NCBI GenBank assembly: GCA_017391545.1
Contig: JAFOYD010000096.1
Coordinates: 1-7,040, forward strand
Source of the DNA: Lachnospiraceae bacterium
GTDB taxonomy: Bacteria > Bacillota > Clostridia > Lachnospirales > Lachnospiraceae
DNA: 7,040 bases
Reading direction: 5' to 3'
Below the pieces are notes generated by a model. The model worked only from the letters and a program-made list of their open reading frames with translations, was not told where the DNA came from and did no database searches. A program made the translations under genes and the position numbers. Of the stretch, positions 1-6,503 are shown piece after piece (position 1 is the first letter of the stretch; the number at the start of each line of letters is the position of its first letter).

Positions 1-991
1 TATCACCTTTTCCAATCGAAATCTTCTTGTGCATGCCATTTGCCATACGACTGAGTGCCGCCATACTCTCACCCTGGCTTCCGGTCGTAATAATGACCGT
101 CTTGTCCTTCGGATAATTTTTCAGCCGCTCAATATCGATCAGTGTATTCTCCGGTATGCTGATACGGTTCAGGTTAGAAGCGGTCTCAATAATATTCACC
201 ATGCTTCGTCCCTCGACCACAACCTTTCTGCCGAACTTGTCAGCAGTATTGATAATCTGCTGCACTCTGTCAACATTGGAAGCAAACGTAGCAATGATAA
301 TACGCGTCTTTTTATGTTCCTCAAACAGGGTATCAAAGACAGGTCCAAGCTTTTTCTCCGAAGGTGTGAAGCCCGGCCGTTCTGCGTTGGTGCTGTCGCA
401 CATCAGTGCCAGCACACCTTTTTTTCCAAGCTCGGCAAAACGCTGCAAATCAATCGCATCTCCATAGACAGGCGTATAATCTACCTTGAAGTCGCCTGTA
501 TGAACGACGATGCCGGCTGGCGAATAAATTGCCAGCGCTGCTGCATCCACAATACTGTGATTTGTCTTGATGAACTCAATACGGTAACATCCGAGATTGA
601 TATTCTGTCCGAATTTCACGACTTTTCTGCGCACATTGTGCATGAGATTGTGCTCTGTCAGCTTATTTTCGATAATTCCCATCGTAAGCTTAGTGGCATA
701 AATCGGCACATTAATCTCCTTGAGCACATACGGTAATGCGCCGATATGGTCCTCGTGTCCATGCGTGATCACAAATCCTTTGACCTTGTCCTGATTGTTC
801 TTCAGATAAGTGACATCGGGTATGACAAGGTCTACGCCCAGCATATCATCAGCCGGAAAGCTCAGACCGCAGTCCACCACAACAATACTGTCTTCATACT
901 CAAAGGCAGTAATGTTCATTCCAATCTGCTCAAGACCTCCTAAAGGAATAATCTTAAGCTTTGACGTATTTTGTTGTTTGTTCTGTTTCAA
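1..991 (-). CDS. rnj: Ribonuclease J, N-terminal 330 residues (3' end outside window)
   Basis: Metallo-beta-lactamase/beta-CASP ribonuclease with endonuclease and 5'-3' exonuclease activity, central to mRNA decay and rRNA maturation in Firmicutes; cytoplasmic. The zinc motif HGHEDH is at residues 77-82, followed by H145 in TNHS and D167 in HTGDFK. These sit about three residues after the equivalents I recall for Bacillus RNase J1. The beta-CASP insertion is recognisable from CDSTNAERPGFTPSE onward and includes EGRSM and TTGSQGESMAALSRMA. The start is a TTG at 989-991 with an AGGAGG six bases upstream (998-1003); the next in-frame Met (GMNIT) lies inside the conserved beta-lactamase fold, so TTG is preferred. 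About 225 C-terminal residues of a usual ~555 are missing because the window ends. Last gene of the ireB-ruvX-DUF1292 cluster, 46 bases after DUF1292. Whether it is J1 or J2 cannot be told from this fragment. Confidence 0.96.
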   Translation of the reverse strand, partial: MKQNKQQNTSKLKIIPLGGLEQIGMNITAFEYEDSIVVVDCGLSFPADDMLGVDLVIPDVTYLKNNQDKVKGFVITHGHEDHIGALPYVLKEINVPIYATKLTMGIIENKLTEHNLMHNVRRKVVKFGQNINLGCYRIEFIKTNHSIVDAAALAIYSPAGIVVHTGDFKVDYTPVYGDAIDLQRFAELGKKGVLALMCDSTNAERPGFTPSEKKLGPVFDTLFEEHKKTRIIIATFASNVDRVQQIINTADKFGRKVVVEGRSMVNIIETASNLNRISIPENTLIDIERLKNYPKDKTVIITTGSQGESMAALSRMANGMHKKISIGKGD

Positions 992-997
992 AATAAA

Positions 998-1003
998 CCT
1001 CCT
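998..1003 (-). promoter_or_regulatory. Ribosome binding site that fixes the TTG start of RNase J
   Basis: A perfect AGGAGG on the minus strand lies six bases before the TTG at 989-991. No ATG or GTG lies at a suitable distance, so this site decides the unusual start codon. Confidence 0.85.
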
Positions 1004-1037
1004 GTAACGTTTTTACCGTTCCTAAATAATAATATTT

Positions 1038-1295
1038 TCAGACAAGGTCGATGTCATCAAGCATATTTTCAAAGACACCCGCTACAGCTGCAAGTTCATC
1101 ATCATCCTCTACCATACTATAAACCTGCTCATTACTGTCTGCACCGGGATTGGCCTTTAAAATATATGCTTCGCCATCCTCCTCTTCCTCTGCATCTGTT
1201 ACCAGAATATAATTCACCCCGCCAATGGTAGTCTGCTCCAACACATAAAAATCCACTGCTTCTTCTCCATCCGGCATAAAGGTAATTTTTTCCAT
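1038..1295 (-). CDS. DUF1292 family protein (YrzB-like)
   Basis: Small acidic cytoplasmic protein of 85 residues, matching the usual DUF1292 length. The recognisable core is the beta-rich stretch FYVLEQTTIGGVNYILV, followed by an acidic run (DAEEEEDGEAY) and a C-terminal acidic segment with VEDDDELAAVAGVFE. The biochemical function of the family is not established as far as I know. It is found next to ruvX and ireB in many Firmicutes, as here: it follows ruvX by 59 bases and precedes the RNase J gene by 46. The ATG at 1293-1295 is the only start candidate in frame after the upstream stop. Its ribosome binding site is poor: the nearest purine run, GAAAGG, is about 14 bases upstream, farther than normal. 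Expression may therefore be weak or depend on translation of ruvX. Confidence 0.9.
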   Translation of the reverse strand: MEKITFMPDGEEAVDFYVLEQTTIGGVNYILVTDAEEEEDGEAYILKANPGADSNEQVYSMVEDDDELAAVAGVFENMLDDIDLV

Positions 1296-1354
1296 TTCAG
1301 TAAACCAAACCTTTCTTCCACATAACTATTCGGCACCCTCATAGTCACTTCTAC

Positions 1355-1795
1355 TTATTCCTCGCGCTGTTTCTGATTGCGCAAATAATCCAAATATCCC
1401 TGCAAAATAAAAACTGCCGCTATCCTGTCGACGTGTTCTTTTCTCTCCTCACGTCTTATACCGGCTTCCATCATAGCTTTATCTGCTGCTACTGTAGTCA
1501 AACGCTCGTCCCACAGCTGTACACTAAGCCCTGTCCTTCGCTCAAGCATTTCTTTGAAGGCAAGTGTCTTTTCCACGCGCTCTCCCAGTGTATCATTCAT
1601 ATTCTTAGGATAACCTAGCACGATTTCATCCACTTCGTACTCTACAATCAGTTCTTCAATTCTTGCCAAGGTCTGACGAAGCTTGCTCTCAGACTTCCTG
1701 CGTACAATCTCAATTCCCTGGGCAGTGATCAAAAGTGGGTCACTAATCGCTACGCCCACTGTCTTTGATCCAAAATCAAGTCCCATTTTTCTCAT
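1355..1795 (-). CDS. ruvX: YqgF/RuvX family nuclease (pre-16S rRNA nuclease, putative Holliday junction resolvase)
   Basis: RNase H-fold protein of 146 residues, a typical family length. Visible motifs are the N-terminal strand LDFGSKTVGVAISD (first catalytic Asp at residue 7), the LGYPKNMNDTLGERV segment near residues 60-73, the WDERLTT motif near 95-101 and the C-terminal helix HVDRIAAVFILQGYLD. The family acts in maturation of the 16S rRNA 5' end in E. coli and was also proposed as a Holliday junction resolvase; the sequence cannot choose between these roles. The start ATG (1793-1795) has a good AGGAG about seven bases upstream; a second ATG at codon 4 is less well placed. It begins nine bases after the ireB stop, so the two are almost certainly co-transcribed. 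Confidence 0.95.
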   Translation of the reverse strand: MRKMGLDFGSKTVGVAISDPLLITAQGIEIVRRKSESKLRQTLARIEELIVEYEVDEIVLGYPKNMNDTLGERVEKTLAFKEMLERRTGLSVQLWDERLTTVAADKAMMEAGIRREERKEHVDRIAAVFILQGYLDYLRNQKQREE

Positions 1796-1804
1796 GTATC
1801 TCTC

Positions 1805-2089
1805 CTATTGGCCTGTCCTGCGCCAGCCTGCATTATCGATATATGATTTCAGCATCTCCTCTACAAGCTCGTCTCTCTCCACCTTCATAATCATAGCCCT
1901 TGCGCCCTTGTGGCTCGTGATATAGGTAGGATCTCCTGACATAATATAGCCAACGATCTGATTAACCGGATTGTACCCTTTCTCTGTAAGAGCAGCATAT
2001 ACAGACGCAATCACATCCTTAACAGAAGCATCTTCTCCCAGTGCTTCAGGTGTCAACTGAATAAATTGTGTGCGTGTTAAATCTTCCAT
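1805..2089 (-). CDS. ireB: IreB family regulatory phosphoprotein (DUF965, YrzL-like)
   Basis: Small helical cytoplasmic protein of 94 residues. The conserved core VYAALTEKGYNPVNQIVGYI and the following SGDPTYITSHKGARAMI, then ERDELVEEMLKSYID, are diagnostic of the family. In Enterococcus faecalis, IreB is a substrate of the Ser/Thr kinase IreK and phosphatase IreP and negatively influences cephalosporin resistance; the phosphorylated threonines lie at the N-terminus. Here Thr5 and Thr7 (MEDLTRTQF) could be the equivalents, which is inference, and no kinase gene is visible in the window. The ATG is preceded by AAAGGAG at 2098-2104, spacing eight. First gene of the ireB-ruvX-DUF1292-RNase J cluster, with a promoter candidate at 2143-2171. 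Confidence 0.95.
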   Translation of the reverse strand: MEDLTRTQFIQLTPEALGEDASVKDVIASVYAALTEKGYNPVNQIVGYIMSGDPTYITSHKGARAMIMKVERDELVEEMLKSYIDNAGWRRTGQ

Positions 2090-2142
2090 TTTCTATGCTC
2101 CTTTCAATCGATCGGGTTTTGTCCTTTCGCATTGTTATATTT

Positions 2143-2171
2143 ATCATAACTTAATTTGTCACAAAATTCAA
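2143..2171 (-). promoter_or_regulatory. Sigma-A type promoter for the ireB-ruvX-DUF1292-rnj cluster
   Basis: On the minus strand, TTGAAT (2166-2171) is separated by exactly 17 bases from TATGAT (2143-2148, 5 of 6 consensus bases). Predicted initiation near 2136 gives a leader of about 47 bases that includes the ireB ribosome binding site. It lies in the AT-rich 115-base gap between mtaB and ireB. I see no strong terminator after mtaB, so read-through from mtaB is also possible. Confidence 0.6.
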
Positions 2172-2204
2172 TAAATACTTTATATTTTCAAAAGCAGATC
2201 CTGA

Positions 2205-3527
2205 TCACACTTCCATAATCAGAATCTCATCATTTAAAAAGTCCGTGATATTTCCTGTAAGCAGTTGATTTTGAAGGTTTTGCTCCCCTTTGACTCTGGT
2301 TGCCACCTTCACATATTCCTTCGTATGACCAATCCAGTACTCTTTTCCATCAATTTCTTTCTTCTCCTCGATGAGCACCTCCACATTTTTACCGACATAA
2401 TATGCCCTGAACTGTTTCGAGTCTCTCACTTCGATCTCCTGCAGTACTGCACTCCGCTTTGTCTTGATTTCTTCCGATACCTGACCTGCCATCACTGCCG
2501 CTTTTGTGCCCTTACGCTTAGAATATTTAAAAATATGCATCTCATAAAAACAGATGTTCCTGGCAAAATCTCTTGTCACCTCAAATTCCTCATCTGTCTC
2601 CTGCGGGAATCCGACGATGATATCTGTCGTAATCGCAGGGTGCTCAAATGCATCCCGCAAAAATCCCACACTCGTCAGATATTCCTGTGGTGTATAGTGG
2701 CGGTTCATACGCTTCAATACCGTCTCACAGCCACTTTGTAACGAAAGATGGAAATGTGGGCAAATGTGACTGAGCTTTGACAGTTCCTTTGCAAATTCTT
2801 CTGTCACAATACGCGGTTCCAGCGAACCGATCCGAATTCTTTCCACACCTTCGATCATATCGATTGCCTGCACAAGCGTAAGCAGGTTTTCTCCACAATC
2901 CTGCCCCTCTTTGAAATCCATGCCATATGAACTGATATGGATGCCTGTCAGCACAAATTCCTTGTAACCGGCTTTTACAAGTCCTTTGATTTCCTCAAGT
3001 ACAGCCGATTTGTTTCGGCTTCTGACACGCCCTCTGGCATATGGTATCATACAGTAAGTACAGAACTGATTACAGCCATCCTGTACCTTAATATATGCCC
3101 TGGTGTGCTCCTGAGTCGAAGTCAGGCGCATCTCTTCATACTCCAAAGTGTGGTTGATATCAATGACACTTTCCTGCGTGGCACCGTCAAAATACGCCTC
3201 CAGAATCTCTACCAGATCCTTTTTTCTATTGTTTCCGATCATTAGATCCACTGCACAGTCCGCCTCCACAGCCTGTGTGTCTGACTGTACATAGCAGCCT
3301 ACGGCAACCACAATCCCCTCAGGATTTGTCTTTTTTGCCTTGTGCAGCATCTGTCTGCTTTTTCTGTCTGCGATATTTGTTACTGTACATGTATTTACGA
3401 TATAGATGTCTGCCTTTTCGTCAAATGGCACGATCTGATAACCCCTCTGACGCAGTGACTGGAGCATGGCATCCATCTCATAGGAATTCACCTTACATCC
3501 CAGATTGTGGTATGCTACTGTCTTCAT
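2205..3527 (-). CDS. mtaB: tRNA (N6-L-threonylcarbamoyladenosine(37)-C2)-methylthiotransferase MtaB
   Basis: Radical SAM enzyme of 440 residues that adds a methylthio group to t6A at position 37 of ANN-decoding tRNAs, giving ms2t6A; cytoplasmic. Three methylthiotransferase parts are visible. The N-terminal UPF0004 domain has cluster-binding Cys11 (LGCKVNSYE), Cys47 (NTCTVTNIADRKSRQ) and Cys78 (VGCYVQ). The radical SAM core has CNQFCTYC at residues 152-159, followed by PYARGRVRS. A TRAM-like C-terminal domain occupies roughly the last 65 residues. The TNIADRKSRQ stretch and the lack of MiaB or RimO hallmarks favour MtaB (YqeV type). Start ATG (3525-3527) follows a GAAAGGA-type site about nine bases away. 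It diverges from the HPr-like gene and shares a 166-base intergenic region, where I see no convincing minus-strand promoter. Its sulfur chemistry fits thematically with the nearby nifS-thiI pair. Confidence 0.95.
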   Translation of the reverse strand: MKTVAYHNLGCKVNSYEMDAMLQSLRQRGYQIVPFDEKADIYIVNTCTVTNIADRKSRQMLHKAKKTNPEGIVVAVGCYVQSDTQAVEADCAVDLMIGNNRKKDLVEILEAYFDGATQESVIDINHTLEYEEMRLTSTQEHTRAYIKVQDGCNQFCTYCMIPYARGRVRSRNKSAVLEEIKGLVKAGYKEFVLTGIHISSYGMDFKEGQDCGENLLTLVQAIDMIEGVERIRIGSLEPRIVTEEFAKELSKLSHICPHFHLSLQSGCETVLKRMNRHYTPQEYLTSVGFLRDAFEHPAITTDIIVGFPQETDEEFEVTRDFARNICFYEMHIFKYSKRKGTKAAVMAGQVSEEIKTKRSAVLQEIEVRDSKQFRAYYVGKNVEVLIEEKKEIDGKEYWIGHTKEYVKVATRVKGEQNLQNQLLTGNITDFLNDEILIMEV

Positions 3528-3595
3528 TTCATTCTTTCCTTTCGGTTCTATTGCTTCCTAAAATGTCAACTTGTACATATTTTTTGTGTATTTTC

Positions 3596-3610
3596 GTCAT
3601 TTTTTATGAC
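3596..3610. repeat. Short palindrome in the mtaB / HPr-like divergent region
   Basis: GTCAT, five T, ATGAC: a perfect 5-bp inverted repeat with a 5-base centre, in the AT-rich divergent intergenic region, 20 bases upstream of the -35 element of the plus-strand gene. It could be an operator, but a repeat this short is common by chance in AT-rich DNA. Confidence 0.25.
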
Positions 3611-3629
3611 AACTGTTTTCTATCTTTGG

Positions 3630-3658
3630 TTGACTTTTCCACCGATTACCTTTATTAT
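3630..3658 (+). promoter_or_regulatory. Sigma-A type promoter of the HPr-like gene
   Basis: TTGACT (3630-3635, 5 of 6 consensus) and TATTAT (3653-3658, 5 of 6) are separated by 17 bases. Predicted initiation near 3665 leaves a leader of about 29 bases containing the AAAGGAGG at 3678-3685. A TATAAT at 3671-3676 also exists but would start transcription inside the ribosome binding site, so it is less likely to be the -10. Confidence 0.7.
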
Positions 3659-3693
3659 TATGAATGAAGGTATAATAAAAGGAGGTAGTCAGA

Positions 3694-3924
3694 ATGAAAA
3701 CAGTTCAGATTTCTTTAAACTCAATTGATAAGGTAAAATCTTTCGTTAACGACATCACAAAGTTCGATTATGATTTCGACCTTGTTTCAGGCAGATACGT
3801 TATTGACGCAAAGTCAATCATGGGTATCTTCAGCTTGGATTTATCTAAACCAATCGATCTGAATATTCATGCTGAGGGCAGCACAGACGAGATTATGGAC
3901 GTATTGAAGCCTTACTTAATCTAA
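3694..3924 (+). CDS. HPr-family-like protein lacking the phosphorylatable histidine
   Basis: Cytoplasmic 76-residue protein, slightly shorter than HPr (~85-88). The middle, DAKSIMGIFSLDLSKPIDL (residues 38-56), closely follows the HPr segment around the regulatory serine (Ser46 in HPr; here Ser41), and the overall pattern fits the HPr beta-alpha fold. The usual active-site segment around His15 (GIHARPA) is absent: residues 1-40 contain no histidine, the only one being His59. It therefore cannot act as a normal phosphocarrier between Enzyme I and EIIA. Loss of His15 with retention of the serine region recalls Crh of Bacillus, a regulatory HPr paralogue; that parallel is inference. Start ATG has AAAGGAGG at spacing eight. 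It is a single-gene unit with its own promoter and a strong terminator, the only plus-strand gene here. The family assignment is good; the role is unknown. Confidence 0.82.
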   Translation: MKTVQISLNSIDKVKSFVNDITKFDYDFDLVSGRYVIDAKSIMGIFSLDLSKPIDLNIHAEGSTDEIMDVLKPYLI

Positions 3925-3973
3925 GGTTTTGACAAATATCTGTATCTTATTTTTTAAGATTGATTGAAAACTG

Positions 3974-4010
3974 ATCAGGTACATAGTTCCTATGTACCTG
4001 ATTTTGTTTT
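3974..4010 (+). terminator. Intrinsic terminator of the HPr-like gene, possibly bidirectional
   Basis: A perfect 13-bp stem, ATCAGGTACATAG (3974-3986) and CTATGTACCTGAT (3990-4002), with a 3-base loop is followed on the plus strand by TTTGTTTT. It starts 49 bases after the HPr-like stop codon. On the minus strand it lies 25 bases after the thiI stop and is followed by CAGTTTTC, a weaker T tract. Since the two genes converge here and no other hairpin of this quality is present, it probably serves both. Confidence 0.85.
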
Positions 4011-4027
4011 GTCGTAACATAAAATAA

Positions 4028-5212
4028 TTACTGATACTTTATTTCGATTACTTCATCTGTCTCAAGTGCGGTCTTTACAAGCTCATCTATCTTCTCATCA
4101 AGATTTCTCTCATGAATACGAATCACATTAAGGTTCGGCTTGGTCACAGGATGCTTTGCCACGAATATGGTACAGCAGTCCTCATATGGAAGGATCGATG
4201 TCTCATAGGTATCAATTTTCTCAGAAACCTCTACAATTTCCTGCTTGTCAAATCCGATCAATGGTCTGTATACAGGCATCGTGCAAACGTCGTTGGTCGC
4301 CATCAGTGACTGCATCGTCTGTGATGCCACCTGACCAATGCTTTCTCCGGTAATCAATCCAAGACACCCATTTTCCTTTGCGATTTCCTCTGCGATACGC
4401 ATCATATACCGTCTCATGATAATCGTCAGCTCATCATGAGGACACTTGTCGTAAATATAGAGCTGTATATCTGTAAAATTAATAATATGCAGATTGATCG
4501 GTCCGCTGTATTTTGATACGATCCTTGCCAGATCGATGACCTTCTGCTTTGCGCGGTCGCTGGTATAAGGTGGTGCATTGAAATAAACTGCATCAATCTT
4601 CACACCGCGTTTGGAAATCATGTAGCCTGCTACCGGCGAGTCGATTCCGCCTGACAGTAAAAGCATGCCCTTTCCATTCGTTCCGATAGGAAGCCCCCCG
4701 GGACCCGGAATCACAACGGAATAAATATTGATCTTCTCACGGATTTCAATGCGAAGCAGCACGTCCGGCTTATGCACGTCAACCCTGATTTCAGGAAATG
4801 CATTTAATAACGCCTCTCCGATATCACAGTTGATTTCCATGGAATTTTTGGGATAATTCTTTCTGGCTCTGCGTGCCTCTACTTTAAATGTGATATTCTT
4901 ATCAGGGTAGACCTGATCCATATACGCGACCACATCCTGACAGAGCTTTTCAAAGCCCTCGTCCTCCACACTGACAACAGGGCAGATGCCTGTCACGCCA
5001 AATACTGTCTTGAGATTTTCAACAGTCTCATCAAAATCAAATGCCGAAAGGGCATTGACATAAATTCTTCCCTGTGACTTTGTCACTTCAAATTCACCTT
5101 CACAGCGGGTAAGGGCATAACGTATCTGCTCGCACAATCTGTCCTCGAACAGATATCGGTTCTTGCCCTTCACGCCGATCTCAGCGTACTTTATTAAAAA
5201 TGATTTGTACAT
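4028..5212 (-). CDS. thiI: tRNA 4-thiouridine synthase ThiI (no rhodanese domain)
   Basis: ATP-dependent tRNA sulfurtransferase that adenylates U8 and installs 4-thiouridine; in many bacteria it also takes part in sulfur transfer for thiazole synthesis. The 394 residues show an N-terminal ferredoxin-like region (KYAEIGVKGKNR), a THUMP domain (about 60-165), the linker PGPGGLPIGTNG, and the PP-loop SGGIDSP at 187-193 starting the AANH domain. The conserved PYEDCCTIF segment carries Cys346-Cys347, where the catalytic cysteine of the family lies. The protein ends after the synthase domain, lacking the C-terminal rhodanese domain of the E. coli enzyme; this is normal for Firmicutes, where a dedicated cysteine desulfurase supplies sulfur. 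That desulfurase is encoded 26 bases upstream. Start ATG follows AGGAGG (5219-5224) with spacing six. Confidence 0.97.
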   Translation of the reverse strand: MYKSFLIKYAEIGVKGKNRYLFEDRLCEQIRYALTRCEGEFEVTKSQGRIYVNALSAFDFDETVENLKTVFGVTGICPVVSVEDEGFEKLCQDVVAYMDQVYPDKNITFKVEARRARKNYPKNSMEINCDIGEALLNAFPEIRVDVHKPDVLLRIEIREKINIYSVVIPGPGGLPIGTNGKGMLLLSGGIDSPVAGYMISKRGVKIDAVYFNAPPYTSDRAKQKVIDLARIVSKYSGPINLHIINFTDIQLYIYDKCPHDELTIIMRRYMMRIAEEIAKENGCLGLITGESIGQVASQTMQSLMATNDVCTMPVYRPLIGFDKQEIVEVSEKIDTYETSILPYEDCCTIFVAKHPVTKPNLNVIRIHERNLDEKIDELVKTALETDEVIEIKYQ

Positions 5213-5238
5213 ATCGTTCCTCCTATGGATTTTGGCAT

Positions 5239-6396
5239 TTAGTGCCTGGTATAGCGCCTGAGCATCGGTATCAGCTCACTCATGCATTTGACTGTGAAAT
5301 CAATCTCTTCCTCTGTTGTAAACACGCTGAAGCTAAACCGGAGTGTCGAATCCAGATACTGCTTCTCAACACCAATTGCCTTTAATGTAGCCGATATCGC
5401 CGGCTTGTTTGAGGCGCAGGCACTTCCTGCCGATACATAGATGCCCTTATCTTCAAGGGCATGCAGCATGACCTCGCTTCTGATTCCCTCTATAGACACG
5501 CTTACCACATGCGGCGCACCATCTCTTCTGGCAGGACCATTGATCTGAATGCCTTCAATGCTGCTCACACCCTTGACAAAGCGCTCCTTTAAGCCGTACA
5601 GATAATTGATCTTTGGCTCAAAATCAACAAACAATTCTTCGATAGCCTTTGCCATACCGGCAATTCCCGGCACATTCTCCGTGCCTGAGCGCATGCCTTT
5701 CTGCTGACCACCGCCGAACATGATCGGTCTGACTTTTGCCTTTTCATTGATGTACAAAAATCCCACGCCTTTAGGTCCATGGATCTTGTGGGCACTGACC
5801 GACATCAGATCAATGTTCATACGCTTGGGATAGATTCTGAACTTTCCAAAGCCCTGTACTGCATCAACATGGAACAGCGTCCTTGGGTTCATACGCTTGA
5901 TCAGTTCGCCCGCCTGCTCAATTGGCTGCACTGCTCCGATTTCATTATTCGTATGCATAATGGAAACAAGAATTGTATGTGGCGTCATCGCCCTTTCAAG
6001 GTCCTTCAGCCTGATGACTCCTGTCGAATCCACTGGCAGATACGTCACTTCAAAGCCTTGTTCCTCCAGATACGCACATGTCTGCAGGATGGCAGGATGT
6101 TCGATTTTTGTCGTTATGATGTGTCTGCCTGCTCTGCTGTTTGCAAATGCACCACCGATCAGTGCAATGTTATCAGACTCTGTTCCACCTGATGTGAAAA
6201 GTATTTCCTTTTCCTGTACCTTCATACATTTCGCAATCACTTCTCTGGCATAGCGCACGTACTTTTCGCCCTCGACACCCTTTCTATGCATGCTCGATGG
6301 ATTCCCGTAGTCCTCACATAGGATATGCGTCATGAGAGCTGCCACCTCTGGCAGACATTTTGTTGTCGCCGAATTGTCAAGATAAACTTCTGTCAT
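5239..6396 (-). CDS. nifS: Cysteine desulfurase, NifS/IscS family, paired with ThiI
   Basis: PLP-dependent class V aminotransferase-fold enzyme that takes sulfur from L-cysteine as a persulfide and releases alanine. The 385 residues begin YLDNSATTKC, the usual family N-terminus. Numbered from this start, visible elements are SGGTESDN, the PLP-stacking histidine H100 (IEHPA), VDAVQGFG with D178, the Schiff-base lysine K204 in SAHKIHGPKG, and the persulfide cysteine C327 in SAGSACAS. The ATG at 6394-6396 has GAAGGTG at 6402-6408. A longer reading from an ATG at 6442-6444 would add 16 unconserved residues without a ribosome binding site, so it was rejected. It sits directly upstream of thiI (26-base gap), an arrangement in Firmicutes where the desulfurase serves ThiI; it is probably not the general Fe-S cluster enzyme, though sharing cannot be excluded. 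Confidence 0.95.
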   Translation of the reverse strand: MTEVYLDNSATTKCLPEVAALMTHILCEDYGNPSSMHRKGVEGEKYVRYAREVIAKCMKVQEKEILFTSGGTESDNIALIGGAFANSRAGRHIITTKIEHPAILQTCAYLEEQGFEVTYLPVDSTGVIRLKDLERAMTPHTILVSIMHTNNEIGAVQPIEQAGELIKRMNPRTLFHVDAVQGFGKFRIYPKRMNIDLMSVSAHKIHGPKGVGFLYINEKAKVRPIMFGGGQQKGMRSGTENVPGIAGMAKAIEELFVDFEPKINYLYGLKERFVKGVSSIEGIQINGPARRDGAPHVVSVSIEGIRSEVMLHALEDKGIYVSAGSACASNKPAISATLKAIGVEKQYLDSTLRFSFSVFTTEEEIDFTVKCMSELIPMLRRYTRH

Positions 6397-6401
6397 ATTT
6401 A

Positions 6402-6408
6402 CACCTTC
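6402..6408 (-). promoter_or_regulatory. Ribosome binding site deciding the cysteine desulfurase start
   Basis: GAAGGTG on the minus strand lies five bases before the ATG at 6394-6396. The upstream in-frame ATG at 6442-6444 has no comparable site, which supports the shorter 385-residue protein. Confidence 0.7.
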
Positions 6409-6426
6409 AAACGTATTTAACTTCAC

Positions 6427-6456
6427 TATCAGAACCGCTAACATCCGGTTCTGATA
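6427..6456. repeat. 11-bp perfect inverted repeat upstream of the cysteine desulfurase gene
   Basis: TATCAGAACCG (6427-6437) and CGGTTCTGATA (6446-6456) are perfect inverted copies around an 8-base centre. On the minus strand the left arm is preceded by ACTAT, so the similarity continues after a two-base offset. No T run follows on either strand, so it does not look like an intrinsic terminator. It ends 30 bases before the gene start and could be an operator for a dimeric regulator or a hairpin in the mRNA leader. Confidence 0.75.
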
Positions 6457-6474
6457 TAGTATCCTGTAATATAA

Positions 6475-6503
6475 AATATGCGCTCTTTCGTACTTTGGTT
6501 CAA
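6475..6503 (-). promoter_or_regulatory. Possible promoter of the nifS-thiI operon
   Basis: TTGAAC (6498-6503) and CATATT (6475-6480) on the minus strand are 17 bases apart, each matching four of six consensus bases. Initiation would be near 6468, placing the inverted repeat at 6427-6456 in the leader. An alternative -10, TACTAT at 6456-6461, fits better by itself but has no -35 at the right distance. The assignment is tentative. Confidence 0.4.

Noticed and set aside
29..736. A 235-codon open frame on the plus strand
   Set aside because: It lies wholly antisense to RNase J, whose catalytic motifs are intact, and its translation shows no recognisable domain or ribosome binding site.
2265..2741. 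A 158-codon plus-strand open frame
   Set aside because: Antisense to the radical SAM and TRAM part of mtaB; composition typical of a shadow frame.
3564..3612. TTGACA and TTGTCA hexamers on the minus strand as -35 elements for mtaB
   Set aside because: Neither has a reasonable -10 at 16-18 bases; the best partner is a weak TACACA, so no promoter is called.
3275..3667. A 130-codon plus-strand open frame extending from inside mtaB into the intergenic region
   Set aside because: Most of it is antisense to mtaB, and its 3' end overlaps the promoter of the HPr-like gene.
3944..3960. Small ATCTTA/TAAGAT inverted repeat after the HPr-like gene
   Set aside because: Only six AT-rich base pairs and no T tract after the stem; the stronger hairpin just downstream explains termination.
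5779..6192. A 137-codon plus-strand open frame (and an overlapping one at 5897-6253)
   Set aside because: Antisense to the conserved cysteine desulfurase; no family recognised.
6397..6444. N-terminal extension of the cysteine desulfurase by 16 residues
   Set aside because: The upstream ATG lies in the centre of the inverted repeat, has no ribosome binding site, and the family starts at the downstream Met.
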